The position numbers were made by a program, and so were the translations under genes. A stretch of 22,197 nt of DNA, taken from positions 1 to 22,197 of IMG/VR virus record IMGVR_UViG_3300044984_000203; one strand, 5' to 3'. How positions within the stretch are numbered: position 1 is the first letter of the stretch; each line of letters starts with the position of its first letter. This document shows positions 1 to 7,996 of the stretch, one piece after another. Source of the DNA: a virus. The notes below the pieces were generated by a model, which saw only the letters and a program-made list of their open reading frames with translations, searched no databases and had not been told where the DNA came from.

Positions 1-1
1 A

Positions 2-1171
2 TCTGCCTTTACTCCAAACACATGGAAAAAGGTTGCAGATTTATGGGCTGCGCAGAATATTCCACTTATTGGAAAGCAACGAGGCGGAGAACAATTAAAT
101 AGAGACAAAGATATGATTTCAAAGCAATATCTTTATGATTTTATTGTAGAAAATGATGGTAAGCAGCCTAATGAATCTGAGTTAAATCAGATTACTACAA
201 GAGCAGAAAATGATGCATATGGATTATCAGTTCTGCGTGTTATGGCAGCGTTTACTCTACCATCGCAACCAAAGATGCGTACAGCAATCTCTTATTATCA
301 AGACAGATTTAATGAAGCAATTAAGAATGACGAAGAAAACGGGGCAGAGAATTTCTTTAAGGAAAATCCTGACTACTTCATGTTTGCTGCAAAGTTAAAT
401 AATCCAGTATCTGGTATTAACTCAACTGCAACTGCACTTGAATTGCTAAAGCGTAATAGTTTTGCAACAAAAGAAATAGTTGCAGCAGTTGGCAATCAAG
501 ACCTATCGGCTCTAGGAGCCGTATTTAATGATGATAACTATGTATTTTCTGGAAGCGCAGAGGCATACTTACGCACTCAAAATATTCCTGGTTTACAAAC
601 TAAGTTTAAAGAAAGCGAAGCATCTCTTCTAAACATCAAGTCAGCAGTTGTTAACGAGGGCTGGAGTCAATGGTACAAGTTAATTCAAGTTGTATCAACA
701 GAGATACAGAAGCCACCGTACAACCTAGACCCAGCACGCGGTCTTGGAGAAACATACTTAAAGGCATACAAAGACGCTTTCATTGAACAACAAAAGACAG
801 AAAACCCAATCTGGTACGATGTCAAAACTAGTAGTTCAGGAGGCGGGGCCAATGGCAAGATGGCTAGCGTAATTAAGGCTGTCACCATTGCTGCTAATAC
901 ACCTGAAATGTGGAAAGATTTATCTCAGCAACCAAGATGGTTTGCTATTGCAGAGTACATGACTTTCCGCTTTAAGATTTATGATGAATTAGAGCGCAGA
1001 GGTATTGGATATGGCACTGCTGATGCTATTGACTTACGCAATGAAGTAAACCAAAAGGTTTGGGACTTGCGTAGAAAAGATGTTAAGTTTGGTCAGTTCT
1101 ATGACAGATATTTTGATGGAGATGATTTTAGTTATGTGTTTGATTATGAATCACCAAAAAGGAGTAAATAA
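2..1171 (+). CDS. Large virion-associated protein, C-terminal part (5' end outside the window)
   Basis: The reading frame is open from the first bases of the window, so the ATG at 113 is probably internal and the gene starts upstream. About 389 residues are visible. They are mostly helical-looking, with many aromatic and charged residues, a short Ser/Gly linker (about residues 240-248 counted from the Met at 113) and an acidic, aromatic C-terminus. No catalytic motif or transmembrane segment is seen. It ends in TAATG, sharing one base with the next gene, and leads a block of four structural-looking genes upstream of the scaffold. Its size and place suggest an internal or ejection-type virion protein, or the tail end of a very large polyvalent protein. 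That role is inference; the family is not recognised. Confidence 0.6.
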   Translation, partial: SAFTPNTWKKVADLWAAQNIPLIGKQRGGEQLNRDKDMISKQYLYDFIVENDGKQPNESELNQITTRAENDAYGLSVLRVMAAFTLPSQPKMRTAISYYQDRFNEAIKNDEENGAENFFKENPDYFMFAAKLNNPVSGINSTATALELLKRNSFATKEIVAAVGNQDLSALGAVFNDDNYVFSGSAEAYLRTQNIPGLQTKFKESEASLLNIKSAVVNEGWSQWYKLIQVVSTEIQKPPYNLDPARGLGETYLKAYKDAFIEQQKTENPIWYDVKTSSSGGGANGKMASVIKAVTIAANTPEMWKDLSQQPRWFAIAEYMTFRFKIYDELERRGIGYGTADAIDLRNEVNQKVWDLRRKDVKFGQFYDRYFDGDDFSYVFDYESPKRSK

Positions 1172-1959
1172 TGGCTAAAGACCAAGTTATTGGTCGTGAT
1201 GCTGCGACACCTAAGACTACCCCTCCGTTGGGTACAGGTACAGTTCTTCTTCCTAGTTCTAGCACTACAGTACCCCCTGCTTTACAGGGCAATATTGCTA
1301 CAGCAGCAGGTAATGTAAATGTTGTACTGCCAAAAATTGATGCTCAAAAGAAAATTATTGATTCAACTAATTTTATAGCCGCTCTTACAAAAGCACAGAT
1401 GAAACAACTGTTCCCGTACTTAAAAAAACTAGGTGCTGCTAAAAACGACCTTGCCACATATGCCAATGCAAAAGACTTCTTATTAATTAAACATAAAGTT
1501 CTTGTAGATAACTCTGGCAATAGTTTGCCTAAGTTAATTAATATTATCAAAGATGAACTTACTGGTCTGGGTGGTAGCAGTGATGGTGCTGCTTCTGGCA
1601 CTAAGTCTAATGGCGTAACACAGTATGTTACAAAGCAGGATAAAGCACTTGTTGCTAAAGATGTAGACAAGTTCTTGCTTAGTACAATTGGTAGCAAGAA
1701 CATCAACCAAGCCTCTCGCGATAAGATTATGGCTGAGATTAACAAGATGATTGAGGCTGGTACTACAACCACTAGCAAGATGGATAAGAAGACTGGTAAG
1801 ACTACTGTTGTTCAAACTCCTGGATACAGTGAAGAACGCCTTGGTGAAGTCGTATCACGTGTTGCAAAGCAAGGGGAACCAGAAAAGTATGAACAGCAAA
1901 GACAACTAAACTTCTTTGACTTCATGCAACAAGCAGAGCAGATGCGAGGTGGTAGATAA
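1171..1959 (+). CDS. Putative structural protein, 262 aa, unknown function
   Basis: The start shares one base with the upstream stop (TAATG) and has a good Shine-Dalgarno, AAAAAGGAG at 1156-1164. The first 45 residues are rich in Pro, Thr and Ser and probably disordered. The rest is Lys-rich and helical, with a Gly/Ser linker near residues 134-143 and a short basic beta-like stretch (about 195-215) before an acidic, Gln-rich C-terminal helix. No enzyme motif, signal peptide or membrane segment is seen. Its coupling to two long structural genes suggests a virion or head-assembly role. Function unknown; the gene call is firm from its length, start signal and packing. Confidence 0.6.
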   Translation: MAKDQVIGRDAATPKTTPPLGTGTVLLPSSSTTVPPALQGNIATAAGNVNVVLPKIDAQKKIIDSTNFIAALTKAQMKQLFPYLKKLGAAKNDLATYANAKDFLLIKHKVLVDNSGNSLPKLINIIKDELTGLGGSSDGAASGTKSNGVTQYVTKQDKALVAKDVDKFLLSTIGSKNINQASRDKIMAEINKMIEAGTTTTSKMDKKTGKTTVVQTPGYSEERLGEVVSRVAKQGEPEKYEQQRQLNFFDFMQQAEQMRGGR

Positions 1960-3101
1960 TGGCTGATACACAAGAACAAATTCAGTATGATAAAGACCTT
2001 GCTGCTCTTAACGGTTTTGATGGTGCAGCACGCATACGTGCCAAAGAGGCATTTGATATTAAATATCCTAAGGGTCGTCCAGATTCAACTGATATAGGTT
2101 CAGACAAAGGTACCGCTCCTGGAACTGCATGGATTTATGATGATGCAACCAAGAAGTGGGTTAAGCCAGAACAGCCAATAAAAGGAAATAAAACTTTTAC
2201 TTGGGACGATAATAAAGGCTGGGTAGAATCTGGTGTTAATACAACTGGTTTAACAGTAGGTATTGGATTTGTTCTTACTAAAGCACTTCTTGAGGACCCT
2301 ATATATGGTATAGGAAAAGGTGGCTTGCAAGAGGTTTATGACCTATGGGCTGCTGGCGACGAAACCGCAGCACTTGATGCTTACTTTAAGACTAATTACT
2401 ATTTAAAACTAGGAAGAACTGCTGCTACTCGTTATGCATTAAGCAAGAACCAACCAGAAGTTTACGCTGCTGATGAGGCTGCTTATATATCAGAGCAAAC
2501 AAATCGTCTCTTTAAACTAGGTGTTCGAGTTGACGACGCAGAACTTATTAAATTATTAAAGAAGGCATACTCTGGCAACCTTACTATATCCCAACTAGAT
2601 GCATCTATTGCAGCATCAAACAGTTTTGGTGGTAAGTTCGGTGGAACAATCCTTACGGCAATACAAGAATTTAAAAACATTGCTCGCTCTTATGGACTAT
2701 CATACACAGAAGCAAAGTATAATCAGTGGGGCGCTGACTTATTTGCAAATAAAATTACTGACTCAGAGATTGAAGAAGCAATCAAGACTGAATCAGCAAG
2801 CAAGTATCCAGCATTCGCAGACAAGATTATGAAGGGTGTAACAATGGATGCACTAGCATCTTCTTATAAGTCTTCAATGGCTTCAATTCTTAGTCTTGAT
2901 GCAGACTCCATCGGATACGATGACCCAACCCTTAACAAGGCCTTGCAGTATATCGGTCCAGATGGCAAGCCTGTAAGCAAGCCACTATGGGAGTTTGAAT
3001 CAGATTTACGTGCTGACCCACGTTGGCAGTTCACAGACAACGCTAGAGATACAGTTGATTCTTTACAATATAAAGTTTTGAAAGACTGGGGGCTAATCTA
3101 A
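1959..3101 (+). CDS. Putative virion-associated protein, 380 aa
   Basis: The TAATG start overlaps the previous stop by one base. The N-terminal 95 residues contain two short repeats built around WxxDxxKxW (WIYDDATKKW near 58-67 and WDDNKGW near 82-88). The rest is helical and ends in a segment with SLWEFE-like and LRADPRWQFTDNAR motifs. I associate that ending with long uncharacterised structural proteins of actinobacterial phages, but this is recollection and not a search. A short hydrophobic stretch (about 98-112) is too weak to call a membrane helix. The next gene starts directly after its stop codon. An ejection or head-associated role is plausible but unproven. Confidence 0.6.
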   Translation: MADTQEQIQYDKDLAALNGFDGAARIRAKEAFDIKYPKGRPDSTDIGSDKGTAPGTAWIYDDATKKWVKPEQPIKGNKTFTWDDNKGWVESGVNTTGLTVGIGFVLTKALLEDPIYGIGKGGLQEVYDLWAAGDETAALDAYFKTNYYLKLGRTAATRYALSKNQPEVYAADEAAYISEQTNRLFKLGVRVDDAELIKLLKKAYSGNLTISQLDASIAASNSFGGKFGGTILTAIQEFKNIARSYGLSYTEAKYNQWGADLFANKITDSEIEEAIKTESASKYPAFADKIMKGVTMDALASSYKSSMASILSLDADSIGYDDPTLNKALQYIGPDGKPVSKPLWEFESDLRADPRWQFTDNARDTVDSLQYKVLKDWGLI

Positions 3102-4916
3102 ATGGCTGGATATTACGAGACTAAAACAATGACTCGTGCTGAATTTGAGGAAGCCAATAGAGGCACCCAAGCACAGTTACGAGTTTCCTATGAACAGTAC
3201 CTAAAAAACATTGGCTTGAACAGCGAAGCCGAAGCACTTGCACGGCGTGCAAAAGAAGACGCTGAGGGCAAAGTTTTTGGAACACAAAAAGACCTTCCGC
3301 TTGGGGTAACAACCCTTAGTACGCGAGCAGACATTAAAATGTCTGACGAAGAATATGGAAAACTTCAAACCGCTCAAGCAGAAAATGATGCGTTTGCAGC
3401 AAAACAAATTATTGCTTTATCTGGTGGACGCATAACAGGACAAGAACCAGTATATATATATGGTACTCCTGAATTTAAAGCATATATGAAAGAACAATTT
3501 GACCGACAGCGAGCAACGGGTAAACCTGCACAAGAACCCAATGCCTACTTGGATGCACAGGCTTTTGCTGACCGCTTTATAGAGTATAGCCGATTAGGTG
3601 GAACTGAGTCAACTGTTACAACTTGGGATGATGCAAAGAAACAATATGTTACACAACCAAGTCCTTGGTTTAACGCAAAAGTTTTAGAACCTATTCCTGG
3701 TATGGGTAATGATTGGTCTGCATTAAATAATGCCAAATGGGCAACTGTTCAAGCAGGTGTTGGTAGAACAGCAGCAACAGAACAAGCAGAATATGACATA
3801 CTGAATTTCTTTTCAAAAACAGTGGCTGATGCAAATGGAAATCCAAATCCAGCAGGGCAGCGATTTTTTATGCGTACACCTGGTGATATTACTAGTACTG
3901 GTGTAGGGACACCAACACCTGCTGGGACACCAAAGCCTGCTGGAACAACTCCAAAAACTTTAGTCACAGCAAACATGGATGCTGCAACTAAAGCAATAAT
4001 TCAATCTTTAGAAAAGCAAATTAGTGACTTAGGCGGGACGGCTTCTACGACAGCCAGTGCAGCCGCCGCCGCGGCAGCAACCGCGGCCACATATAATGAA
4101 CGCATGAGCGTTTATTCATCTATGGCAGACCGTTTCAACAAGTATGGTCTAAGCAGTCTTGCTAATAAGATTAAAGAACTTGCAATTAAAGGTGCAACGG
4201 AATCAACAATTACTTTAGAGTTGATGGAAACAGATGAAGCCAAGCAACGGTTTTCAGCAAATGCTGAACGTGTGAAAAAGGGCATAGCAGCACTAAGTCC
4301 TGCAGATTATGTCAATGCTGAGGATGGCTATCGTCAAGTACTGCGTGCTTATGGGTTAAAGCAATTTGACAACGATGCATATGTAAAGCAGTTTCTTGCT
4401 AATGGTACCTCACCAACTGAACTTTCTAGTCGCGTTTCCATAGCAGTCCAGCGTGTACAAAATGCTGACCCTGCTATTATTAAGCAACTTAAAGATTACT
4501 ATGGCATCGGCGCAACAGATATGGTTGCCTATGTACTTGACCCAGAGCAACAGTTGCCAAAGATTGAGCGACAGGTATCAGCAGCAGAAATTGGTGTAGC
4601 AGCAGGTCGTCAGGGAATTACCGCTGGCGTATCAGTTGCAGAACAACTAGCAGCGCAAGGTATTACAGAAGCACAGGCTCAAAAGGGTTATTCAACTATT
4701 GCGGATTACCTGCCAACTGCTGAGAAACTATCTTCAATCTATGGCGATACAATGGATAAATTTGGTCAGTCAGAGGCTGAGCAGATAGAATTCAATAGCC
4801 TAGCATCTGCACAACGCAAGCGTGACGCTCTTAGAGCACGTGAAATAGCAGCCTTTAGTGGCTCTAGCGGTACAAACAAAACAAGTCTTACGACATCAAA
4901 CGTAGGACAATTCTAG
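3102..4916 (+). CDS. Putative virion-associated protein, 604 aa
   Basis: The ATG follows the previous TAA with no gap. The N-terminal half (1-255) is mixed helix and loop. A Pro/Thr linker (about 265-290) and an alanine run (about 318-328) separate it from a long helical C-terminal half. That half contains YGLSSLA, DAYVKQFL and AYVLDPEQQLP motifs and ends in a basic helix followed by a Ser/Gly/Thr tail (SGSSGTNKTS). I recall similar C-terminal halves in large unannotated proteins near capsid genes of actinophages. It precedes the scaffold, so a portal-proximal or internal virion role fits. It ends in an amber codon, and the frame stays open for 33 more codons (see finding). It is too short, and in the wrong place, for a tape measure. 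Confidence 0.6.
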   Translation: MAGYYETKTMTRAEFEEANRGTQAQLRVSYEQYLKNIGLNSEAEALARRAKEDAEGKVFGTQKDLPLGVTTLSTRADIKMSDEEYGKLQTAQAENDAFAAKQIIALSGGRITGQEPVYIYGTPEFKAYMKEQFDRQRATGKPAQEPNAYLDAQAFADRFIEYSRLGGTESTVTTWDDAKKQYVTQPSPWFNAKVLEPIPGMGNDWSALNNAKWATVQAGVGRTAATEQAEYDILNFFSKTVADANGNPNPAGQRFFMRTPGDITSTGVGTPTPAGTPKPAGTTPKTLVTANMDAATKAIIQSLEKQISDLGGTASTTASAAAAAAATAATYNERMSVYSSMADRFNKYGLSSLANKIKELAIKGATESTITLELMETDEAKQRFSANAERVKKGIAALSPADYVNAEDGYRQVLRAYGLKQFDNDAYVKQFLANGTSPTELSSRVSIAVQRVQNADPAIIKQLKDYYGIGATDMVAYVLDPEQQLPKIERQVSAAEIGVAAGRQGITAGVSVAEQLAAQGITEAQAQKGYSTIADYLPTAEKLSSIYGDTMDKFGQSEAEQIEFNSLASAQRKRDALRAREIAAFSGSSGTNKTSLTTSNVGQF

Positions 4917-5032
4917 AATCCTGAACGGACCTATCGGCCCCGTCAGAGTAATAGACCGAGAGTAGGAGCCAGCCAGTTTCCCCGAACTGAACTGAGGCCT
5001 GCGAACTACAACGAATAGAAGGGTGGGTTGCT
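4917..5032 (+). other. Intergenic leader before the scaffold gene, with a small hairpin
   Basis: These 116 bases are visibly more GC-rich than their neighbours. CAGTTT at 4974-4979 can pair with GAACTG at 4984-4989 around a CCCC loop (six pairs, one of them a wobble). No convincing -35/-10 pair is seen. The only possible Shine-Dalgarno for the ATG at 5033 is GAAGGGTGGG, at about 5019-5026. The frame of the upstream gene is open through 4917-5015 and closes with TAG at 5016. The region could be a structured 5' leader for scaffold and capsid translation or a readthrough extension. Confidence 0.4.
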
Positions 5033-5506
5033 ATGAGCAACAACTACTGGGATGAAGATGACGATGACCTCGATACCGAAAATGAGGCGCAAATGGACGG
5101 CAGTGACTTACTTAAAAAGTTACGAAAAGCCAAGCGTGCTGATGAAAAGCGTATTAAGGAACTCACTGAGCAACTTGAGGGATTTTCCAAGGCGCAGCGT
5201 GAGTCAACCGTTAAGGCTATCCTAGAACAAAAGGGTGTAAACCAGAAGGCAGCGCGTCTAGTCCTCAAGGACTTAGACGGTGATTTTTCAGAAGAAGCAG
5301 TTTCAAACTGGCTCGACGAGAACGCTGACTTATTTGGCATTGAAGTCTCACAGAGACCAGATAGTCAAAATCTCGCTACACTACGTCAGCAAGATGTAAT
5401 GACACAGAATGCCGTTACACCAGACCGAGCGCAAGACATCGAGCAACGCATGAACAATGCAAGTTCAATGGAAGAACTCATGGCTTTGATGCAAGGTCAA
5501 CAATAA
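5033..5506 (+). CDS. Capsid scaffolding protein
   Basis: At 157 residues it has the usual scaffold layout. It has a very acidic N-terminus (a run of Asp/Glu at residues 6-17), a charged coiled-coil helix (about 25-60) rich in Lys, Arg, Glu and Gln, and a helical C-terminus ending in a Met/Gln-rich helix (about 143-157). Scaffolding proteins fill the procapsid and guide capsid subunits into shape, then leave or are degraded before DNA packaging. It lies 31 nt upstream of the major capsid gene, the classic position. No protease motif is present here. The sequence family was not identified by name; the call rests on composition, length and synteny. Confidence 0.8.
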   Translation: MSNNYWDEDDDDLDTENEAQMDGSDLLKKLRKAKRADEKRIKELTEQLEGFSKAQRESTVKAILEQKGVNQKAARLVLKDLDGDFSEEAVSNWLDENADLFGIEVSQRPDSQNLATLRQQDVMTQNAVTPDRAQDIEQRMNNASSMEELMALMQGQQ

Positions 5507-5537
5507 TATCCGTTCATAGTCAAGGAGACTAAAAAAA

Positions 5538-6734
5538 ATGGCATACACAGATACCTCGTCCGCCTCATTAGGCGGCACAGTTGGTGGTGCTGGTCTCGTA
5601 CAGAAGGCATACGACCGCCTTCTCGAGTTCGCTCTCCGCTCAGAACCACTAATTCGTTCTGTCGCAGATAAGCGCCCAGCAAAGCAAGCAATTCCAGGTT
5701 CAACTGTAGTTCTACAGAAGTACGTTGACCTAGATGCTAAGACATCAACATTAACAGAGACAGTTGACCCAGATGCAGTAGCATTGTCAACACCAACCTC
5801 TGTAACAGTAACACTTAACGAGTACGGTAACGCTGTACTTGTAACACGTGCGTTGGAACTATTCTCTCTAGCAGATGTAGACCCAGCAATCGCTAACATC
5901 ATTGCTTACAACTTGGCAGATTCTATCGACCAGGTTGCAATGACAACTCTACGCTCAGGTTCAAACAACATCTTCGCAGGCAATGCAACAGCAACTGCTA
6001 ACGTCGATGCTGCAGACACACTAGACTCAGCAGACATTCGTCGCGCTGTAGCGAAGTTGCGTTCGAACAAGGCAAAGGGCCGTCGCGGCAATGCATACTG
6101 GGTTGGTATTCACCCAGAAGTTTCACACGACCTTCGTGCAGAAACAGGCGACCTTGGATGGCGCTACCCACAGTCACAATCTGCATCAGAAGCAAGCAAG
6201 ATTTGGGCTGGAGAAATCGGTGAGTACGAAGGCGCGTTCTTCGTAGAGTCATCACGTCTATACAACGCTAAGTCAGGTGCAAACCAGACAGCATTAACAA
6301 CAACAGCAGTAACAGTTGCAGGAGTTTCAGCCGCATTTACATTCGGTGTTGCTTCATCATCTGTTATCGCTGCTCGCGCAGAAGTTGGCGATGGAATTGC
6401 TGGAACAGGAATCGGCACATCTGCAAAGATTACTGCTCTCTCAACAACAGGTTCAACAACAACAATTACTGTGGATGTTGCTAACTCAGCAGCAGTTACA
6501 GTATCAACAGTTGTCACAGTTACACCTGTAACTCGCGTATTCGATACAATCGTTGCAGGCGCACAAGCAATGGCAGAAGCCGTAGCAGAAGAGCCACACG
6601 TAGTTATCGGTAACGTAACTGATAAGTTGATGCGTTTCCGCCCAATGGGTTGGTACGGCGTACTTGGCTTCTCAGTATACCGTGATGAGGCTCTATACCG
6701 AGTCACATCAGGTTCATCAATCGCTGCTCTCTAG
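5538..6734 (+). CDS. Major capsid protein, N4-gp56-like (HK97 fold), with an inserted module
   Basis: This is the capsid shell subunit, 398 residues. The N-terminal arm (1-30) leads to an HK97-type body, with features I associate with the N4-gp56 family: the GEIGEYEGAFFVESSR segment (225-240), and a C-terminal stretch with EEPHVVIG (351-358) and RPMGWYGVLGFSVYRDEALYR (368-388). Between these, residues about 248-332 are a Thr/Ser/Ala/Val-rich beta insertion that I would not expect in the family (see finding). The start has AAGGAG at 5522-5527, ten bases upstream, followed by a run of eight As. Codon use looks more biased here, as expected for the most abundant virion protein. A strong hairpin follows the stop. 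Confidence 0.92.
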   Translation: MAYTDTSSASLGGTVGGAGLVQKAYDRLLEFALRSEPLIRSVADKRPAKQAIPGSTVVLQKYVDLDAKTSTLTETVDPDAVALSTPTSVTVTLNEYGNAVLVTRALELFSLADVDPAIANIIAYNLADSIDQVAMTTLRSGSNNIFAGNATATANVDAADTLDSADIRRAVAKLRSNKAKGRRGNAYWVGIHPEVSHDLRAETGDLGWRYPQSQSASEASKIWAGEIGEYEGAFFVESSRLYNAKSGANQTALTTTAVTVAGVSAAFTFGVASSSVIAARAEVGDGIAGTGIGTSAKITALSTTGSTTTITVDVANSAAVTVSTVVTVTPVTRVFDTIVAGAQAMAEAVAEEPHVVIGNVTDKLMRFRPMGWYGVLGFSVYRDEALYRVTSGSSIAAL

Positions 6735-6748
6735 TAGTTAATTGACTG

Positions 6749-6772
6749 CAGGGCTAGGGAAACCTAGCCTTG
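6749..6772 (+). terminator. Strong GAAA-capped hairpin after the capsid gene (no U-tract)
   Basis: CAGGGCTAGG (6749-6758) pairs with CCTAGCCTTG (6763-6772) around a GAAA tetraloop: ten continuous pairs, one of them G-U. GACT at 6744-6747 and AGTC at 6778-6781 could extend the base. No run of T follows, so it may be a 3'-end stabiliser or pause that sets capsid expression above downstream genes rather than a full terminator. Confidence 0.65.
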
Positions 6773-6797
6773 TGGTGAGTCCACTAAAGGAGGAGTC

Positions 6798-7067
6798 ATG
6801 ACAGATTACATCTTCGAGACACCAACGGTCGATGAAGGATTTGAAGGAGTTCAGCGACTCTTTACATTCTACAAATTAGCACGTGGAATTAGTATCATCA
6901 GAGTTAATGGAACTTACCGTCAAGTTCGTTATCCATACGATGGTGACTTAGAAACATACCAAGAGTACTATCTTGGTGGTAGCAAGTATACTGTAAATGA
7001 AACAACTCGAGAAAATCTAATCAACGGAAACGTTGGAGTAACAACAGCAAACTTTACAGCAATATAG
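6798..7067 (+). CDS. Small conserved-looking phage protein, 89 aa, unknown function
   Basis: The start has one of the best Shine-Dalgarno sites in the window (AAAGGAGG at 6786-6793, four bases before the ATG), which fits high expression directly after the capsid gene. The protein is compact and rich in Tyr, Thr and Asn, with no membrane segment, cysteine or enzyme motif. The pattern of alternating hydrophobic residues (about 30-50 and 65-88) suggests a small beta-rich fold. By position, downstream of the capsid and before connectors, it could be a decoration, head-completion or tail-attachment protein. That is inference only. Confidence 0.6.
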   Translation: MTDYIFETPTVDEGFEGVQRLFTFYKLARGISIIRVNGTYRQVRYPYDGDLETYQEYYLGGSKYTVNETTRENLINGNVGVTTANFTAI

Positions 7068-7074
7068 GGGACAC

Positions 7075-7395
7075 ATGAATTTACACCGTATACAATCACA
7101 TCCTGAATTTGTTGAAGGATGCTTTGGTTGCAAGGTAGGAACTCTTGAAATGAATACTGGCGATGCCAATAGTCAAAGAAATGCTCCACGTAAGCGCTTT
7201 GAGAACGAACTATCTGCATACGCTAATGCTAAGGCCCAAGGCATACAGCCTGGAGGAACTACAATGGAGAAGATTCGTGAGGCAGAACGTGCCTCCGAAG
7301 TATTGAATAAGCCATACAATGCTAATTCAATGCCAGATGCAAAGCACGTAAATCAATCAACCGCAGCGGTAATGAAAGAGATAGGACAAGTATAA
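7075..7395 (+). CDS. Small protein with an N-terminal CxxC motif, 106 aa
   Basis: The ATG is preceded by ATAGGGGACAC, almost the same start-site context as the glycosyltransferase gene at 13878. The first 25 residues hold HPEFVEGCFGCKVGTLE, with Cys15 and Cys18 forming a CxxC pair and His2-type neighbours nearby (His4, His9), so a small metal site is possible. The rest is helical and Ala/Glu-rich, with a Gly/Thr turn (about 60-64). I have seen similar small proteins after capsid genes in actinophages, without a known function. It overlaps the next gene by one base (TAATG). Confidence 0.55.
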   Translation: MNLHRIQSHPEFVEGCFGCKVGTLEMNTGDANSQRNAPRKRFENELSAYANAKAQGIQPGGTTMEKIREAERASEVLNKPYNANSMPDAKHVNQSTAAVMKEIGQV

Positions 7396-7580
7396 TGCCA
7401 AAAGTAGGAATGAAGAAGTTTCCATACACACCAGCAGGTAAGAAGGCTGCCAAGGCTTATGCCGCTGGCGAAAAGATGGAATCTAAGTCTGAAAAAATGA
7501 TGGAAATGAAAAAGGGTATGAAGAAGACTGCTAAGAAGTCTGCTAAGAAGGCTGTAGCACGAAAGATGGTTAAGAAGTAA
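7395..7580 (+). CDS. Very lysine-rich small protein, 61 aa
   Basis: It starts on a TAATG overlap. After a short N-terminus (MPKVGMKKFPYTPAGKKAA) it turns into Lys/Met/Ala repeats of the type MKKGMKK and AKKSAKK, like the tail of histone H1-type or other nucleic-acid-binding basic proteins. It has no acidic patch apart from a few Glu at 26-38. Short basic proteins with this N-terminal motif occur near capsid genes in several marine and freshwater phages, to my recollection. It may bind packaged DNA or RNA, or be a virion component. Function unproven. Confidence 0.55.
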   Translation: MPKVGMKKFPYTPAGKKAAKAYAAGEKMESKSEKMMEMKKGMKKTAKKSAKKAVARKMVKK

Positions 7581-7742
7581 ATGCCAAAGATGACACCGCA
7601 GGATGCGGCAATGTTAAAGATTTTCCAGAAACAATACGGTACGATGGTATATCCATCACCAGTTCGCGCAACAAGTGCAGATAGCGCACGTAAACAAGCA
7701 GAAACAAAAGCGGCTAAGAATAAGAAGGCGAAGAATAAGTAA
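7581..7742 (+). CDS. Small basic protein, 53 aa
   Basis: The ATG follows the previous stop codon directly, and the stop shares one base with the next ATG (TAATG), so the frame fits exactly into the gene row. The protein begins MPKMTPQDAAMLKIFQKQYG, continues through a Pro/Ser/Val segment, and ends in a Lys/Ala-rich tail (about residues 38-53). Like its neighbours it is strongly basic at one end. No motif was recognised. The exact fit between two coupled genes is the main support. Confidence 0.55.
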   Translation: MPKMTPQDAAMLKIFQKQYGTMVYPSPVRATSADSARKQAETKAAKNKKAKNK

Positions 7743-7996
7743 TGGACCCAAGACTAAAGCGAGCAGGAGTAGCAGGCTTTAACAAGCCTAAGCGTACACC
7801 AAGTCACCCAAAGAAGTCACACGTTGTTGTGGCTAAAGAGGGAGATAAGGTCAAGACTATTCGCTTTGGTCAGCAGGGCGTTACTGGTGATAGAAAGCCA
7901 ACGGCACGACAGGCTTCTTTTAAAGCACGTCATGCAAAGAATATTGCTAAGGGTAAGATGAGTGCCGCATATTGGGCAGACAAGGTGAAATGGTAA
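7742..7996 (+). CDS. Conserved basic phage protein, 84 aa
   Basis: It starts on TAATG. It opens MDPRLKRAGVAGFNKPKRTP, has a central TIRFGQQGVTG motif and ends FKARHAKNIAKGKMSAAYWADKVKW. I recognise this motif set from many podovirus-like and actinobacterial phages, where it is annotated only as a hypothetical or domain-of-unknown-function protein. It is highly basic, with a small beta core (VVVAKEGDKVKTIRFG) and a C-terminal helix, so nucleic-acid contact is plausible. Its place between capsid and connector genes suggests a head or packaging role. Function is not known to me. Confidence 0.65.
   Translation: MDPRLKRAGVAGFNKPKRTPSHPKKSHVVVAKEGDKVKTIRFGQQGVTGDRKPTARQASFKARHAKNIAKGKMSAAYWADKVKW

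Noticed and set aside
3102-4916. Tape-measure protein
   Set aside because: It lies before the scaffold, has no long coiled coil or membrane segments, and ends in a short Ser/Gly tail.
4917-5032. tRNA or small RNA gene in the leader
   Set aside because: No cloverleaf or T-loop sequence is found, and no promoter is visible.
5530-5538. Run of As before the capsid ATG as a slippage site
   Set aside because: It is outside the coding frame and acts only as spacer between the Shine-Dalgarno and the start.
6164-6706. Open 180-codon frame on the - strand inside the capsid gene
   Set aside because: It mirrors the capsid coding pattern, has no ribosome site or domain, and comes from biased codon use opposite a highly expressed gene.
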